Below are positions 26,612 through 26,944 of a stretch of DNA of 26,944 nt, piece by piece. The DNA lies in contig JBGSQB010000163.1 of the NCBI GenBank assembly GCA_041738285.1, positions 1 to 26,944 on the forward strand. Reading direction: 5' to 3'. Source of the DNA: SZUA-521 sp041738285 (lineage in GTDB: Bacteria; Pseudomonadota; Gammaproteobacteria; Pseudomonadales; Azotimanducaceae). The stretch's first letter is position 1; each line of letters begins with the position of its first letter. Below the pieces are notes generated by a model. It was given only the letters and a program-made list of their open reading frames with translations, ran no database searches and had not been told where the DNA came from. Position numbers and translations under genes: made by a program.

Positions 26612-26887
26612 ATGGCACACAAGAAAGCAGGCGGCAGTACCCGTAACGGCCGCGACTCCCAGTCCAAGCGCCTCGGCGTGAAGAAGTTCGGCGGCGAACA
26701 CGTCATCGCCGGCAACATCCTCGTGCGCCAGCGCGGCACCCAGTACCACCCGGGCAAGAACGTCGGCCTCGGTCGTGATCACACGCTGTTCGCCAAGGCG
26801 GACGGTCAGGTCCTGTTCGAAGCCCGCGGTCGCGACGCGCGTCGCTATGTCAATGTCATCGCAGCCGAGGCAGCCGCCGAGGCTTAA
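26612..26887 (+). CDS. rpmA: Ribosomal protein bL27
   Basis: 91 aa, full length for L27. It begins MAHKKAGGSTRNGRDSQSKR, the flexible N-terminus that reaches the peptidyl-transferase centre, and contains RQRGTQYHPGKNVGLG. There is no extra N-terminal cleavage sequence of the Firmicute type. AGGAG lies just upstream of ATG 26612. Confidence 0.98.
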   Translation: MAHKKAGGSTRNGRDSQSKRLGVKKFGGEHVIAGNILVRQRGTQYHPGKNVGLGRDHTLFAKADGQVLFEARGRDARRYVNVIAAEAAAEA

Positions 26888-26899
26888 GTTCGCGTCCGA

Positions 26900-26922
26900 G
26901 TGGGAGCGGGCTTGCCCGCGAA
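26900..26922. repeat. REP-like hairpin after rpmA
   Basis: GTGGGAGCGGGCTTGCCCGC followed by GAA forms a GCGGG/CCCGC stem with a 4-base loop. It closely resembles the REP sequence of Pseudomonas putida. It lies 13 bases after the rpmA stop and could also end or protect the transcript. Confidence 0.6.
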
Positions 26923-26944
26923 TTTGTTCAGCAAGCTCACGGTG

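Overview
The window is GC-rich DNA (estimated by eye, not computed) from the chromosome of a proteobacterium, most likely a gammaproteobacterium. Supporting signs are ispB divergent from rplU-rpmA, a YejABE-type peptide importer, a YfcG-type glutathione transferase, NhaA, a tRNA-Pro(CGG) with an encoded CCA end, and a REP-like hairpin resembling those of Pseudomonas. GTG/TTG starts and 1-8 base gene overlaps are frequent. No phage, integrase, IS transposase or CRISPR array is visible.

Layout. (1) 1-237, minus: the 5' part of a host-attachment/eRF1-like protein, cut by the window edge. (2) 452-6422, plus: a five-gene peptide ABC importer (yejB-yejE-yejA-ATPase-ATPase), every junction overlapping. 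(3) 6496-14267, plus: a tight four-gene unit, namely an outer-membrane DUF481 protein, a transglutaminase-DUF2126 (putative amidoligase) protein of 1099 aa, a circularly permuted ATP-grasp/alpha-E fusion, and a second transglutaminase-like protein. This looks like a peptide-forming and peptide-cutting system whose product is unknown. (4) 14276-14406: a repeat unit with a near-perfect 28-bp inverted repeat. (5) 14416-19461: single enzymes, namely a serine beta-lactamase-like hydrolase, an SDR oxidoreductase, a Tat-exported SMP-30 lactonase with a PLP aminotransferase-like protein, and a YfcG-like GST.

(6) 19569-24905: a stress island. A sigma-54 activator with an unusual receiver domain is followed by a minus-strand PRC-barrel-nhaA pair and a plus-strand operon encoding a UspE-like protein, an sll1863-type coiled-coil protein and a ferritin-like protein. 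The gap between the two divergent units (22495-22724) contains a -24/-12 sigma-54 promoter pointing each way and, between them, two tandem TGCA-N5-TGCA palindromes 20 bp apart. The simplest reading is a self-contained sigma-54 regulon in which the neighbouring activator binds the shared site and switches on ion homeostasis (NhaA), Usp and iron storage/protection genes together. This is the strongest candidate for an undescribed system here.

(7) 24922-26887: tRNA-Pro, ispB (polyprenyl diphosphate synthase for quinone tails) and divergent rplU-rpmA (ribosomal L21, L27), followed by a REP-like hairpin. Functions rest on recognising protein families and motifs by eye; no database search was run.
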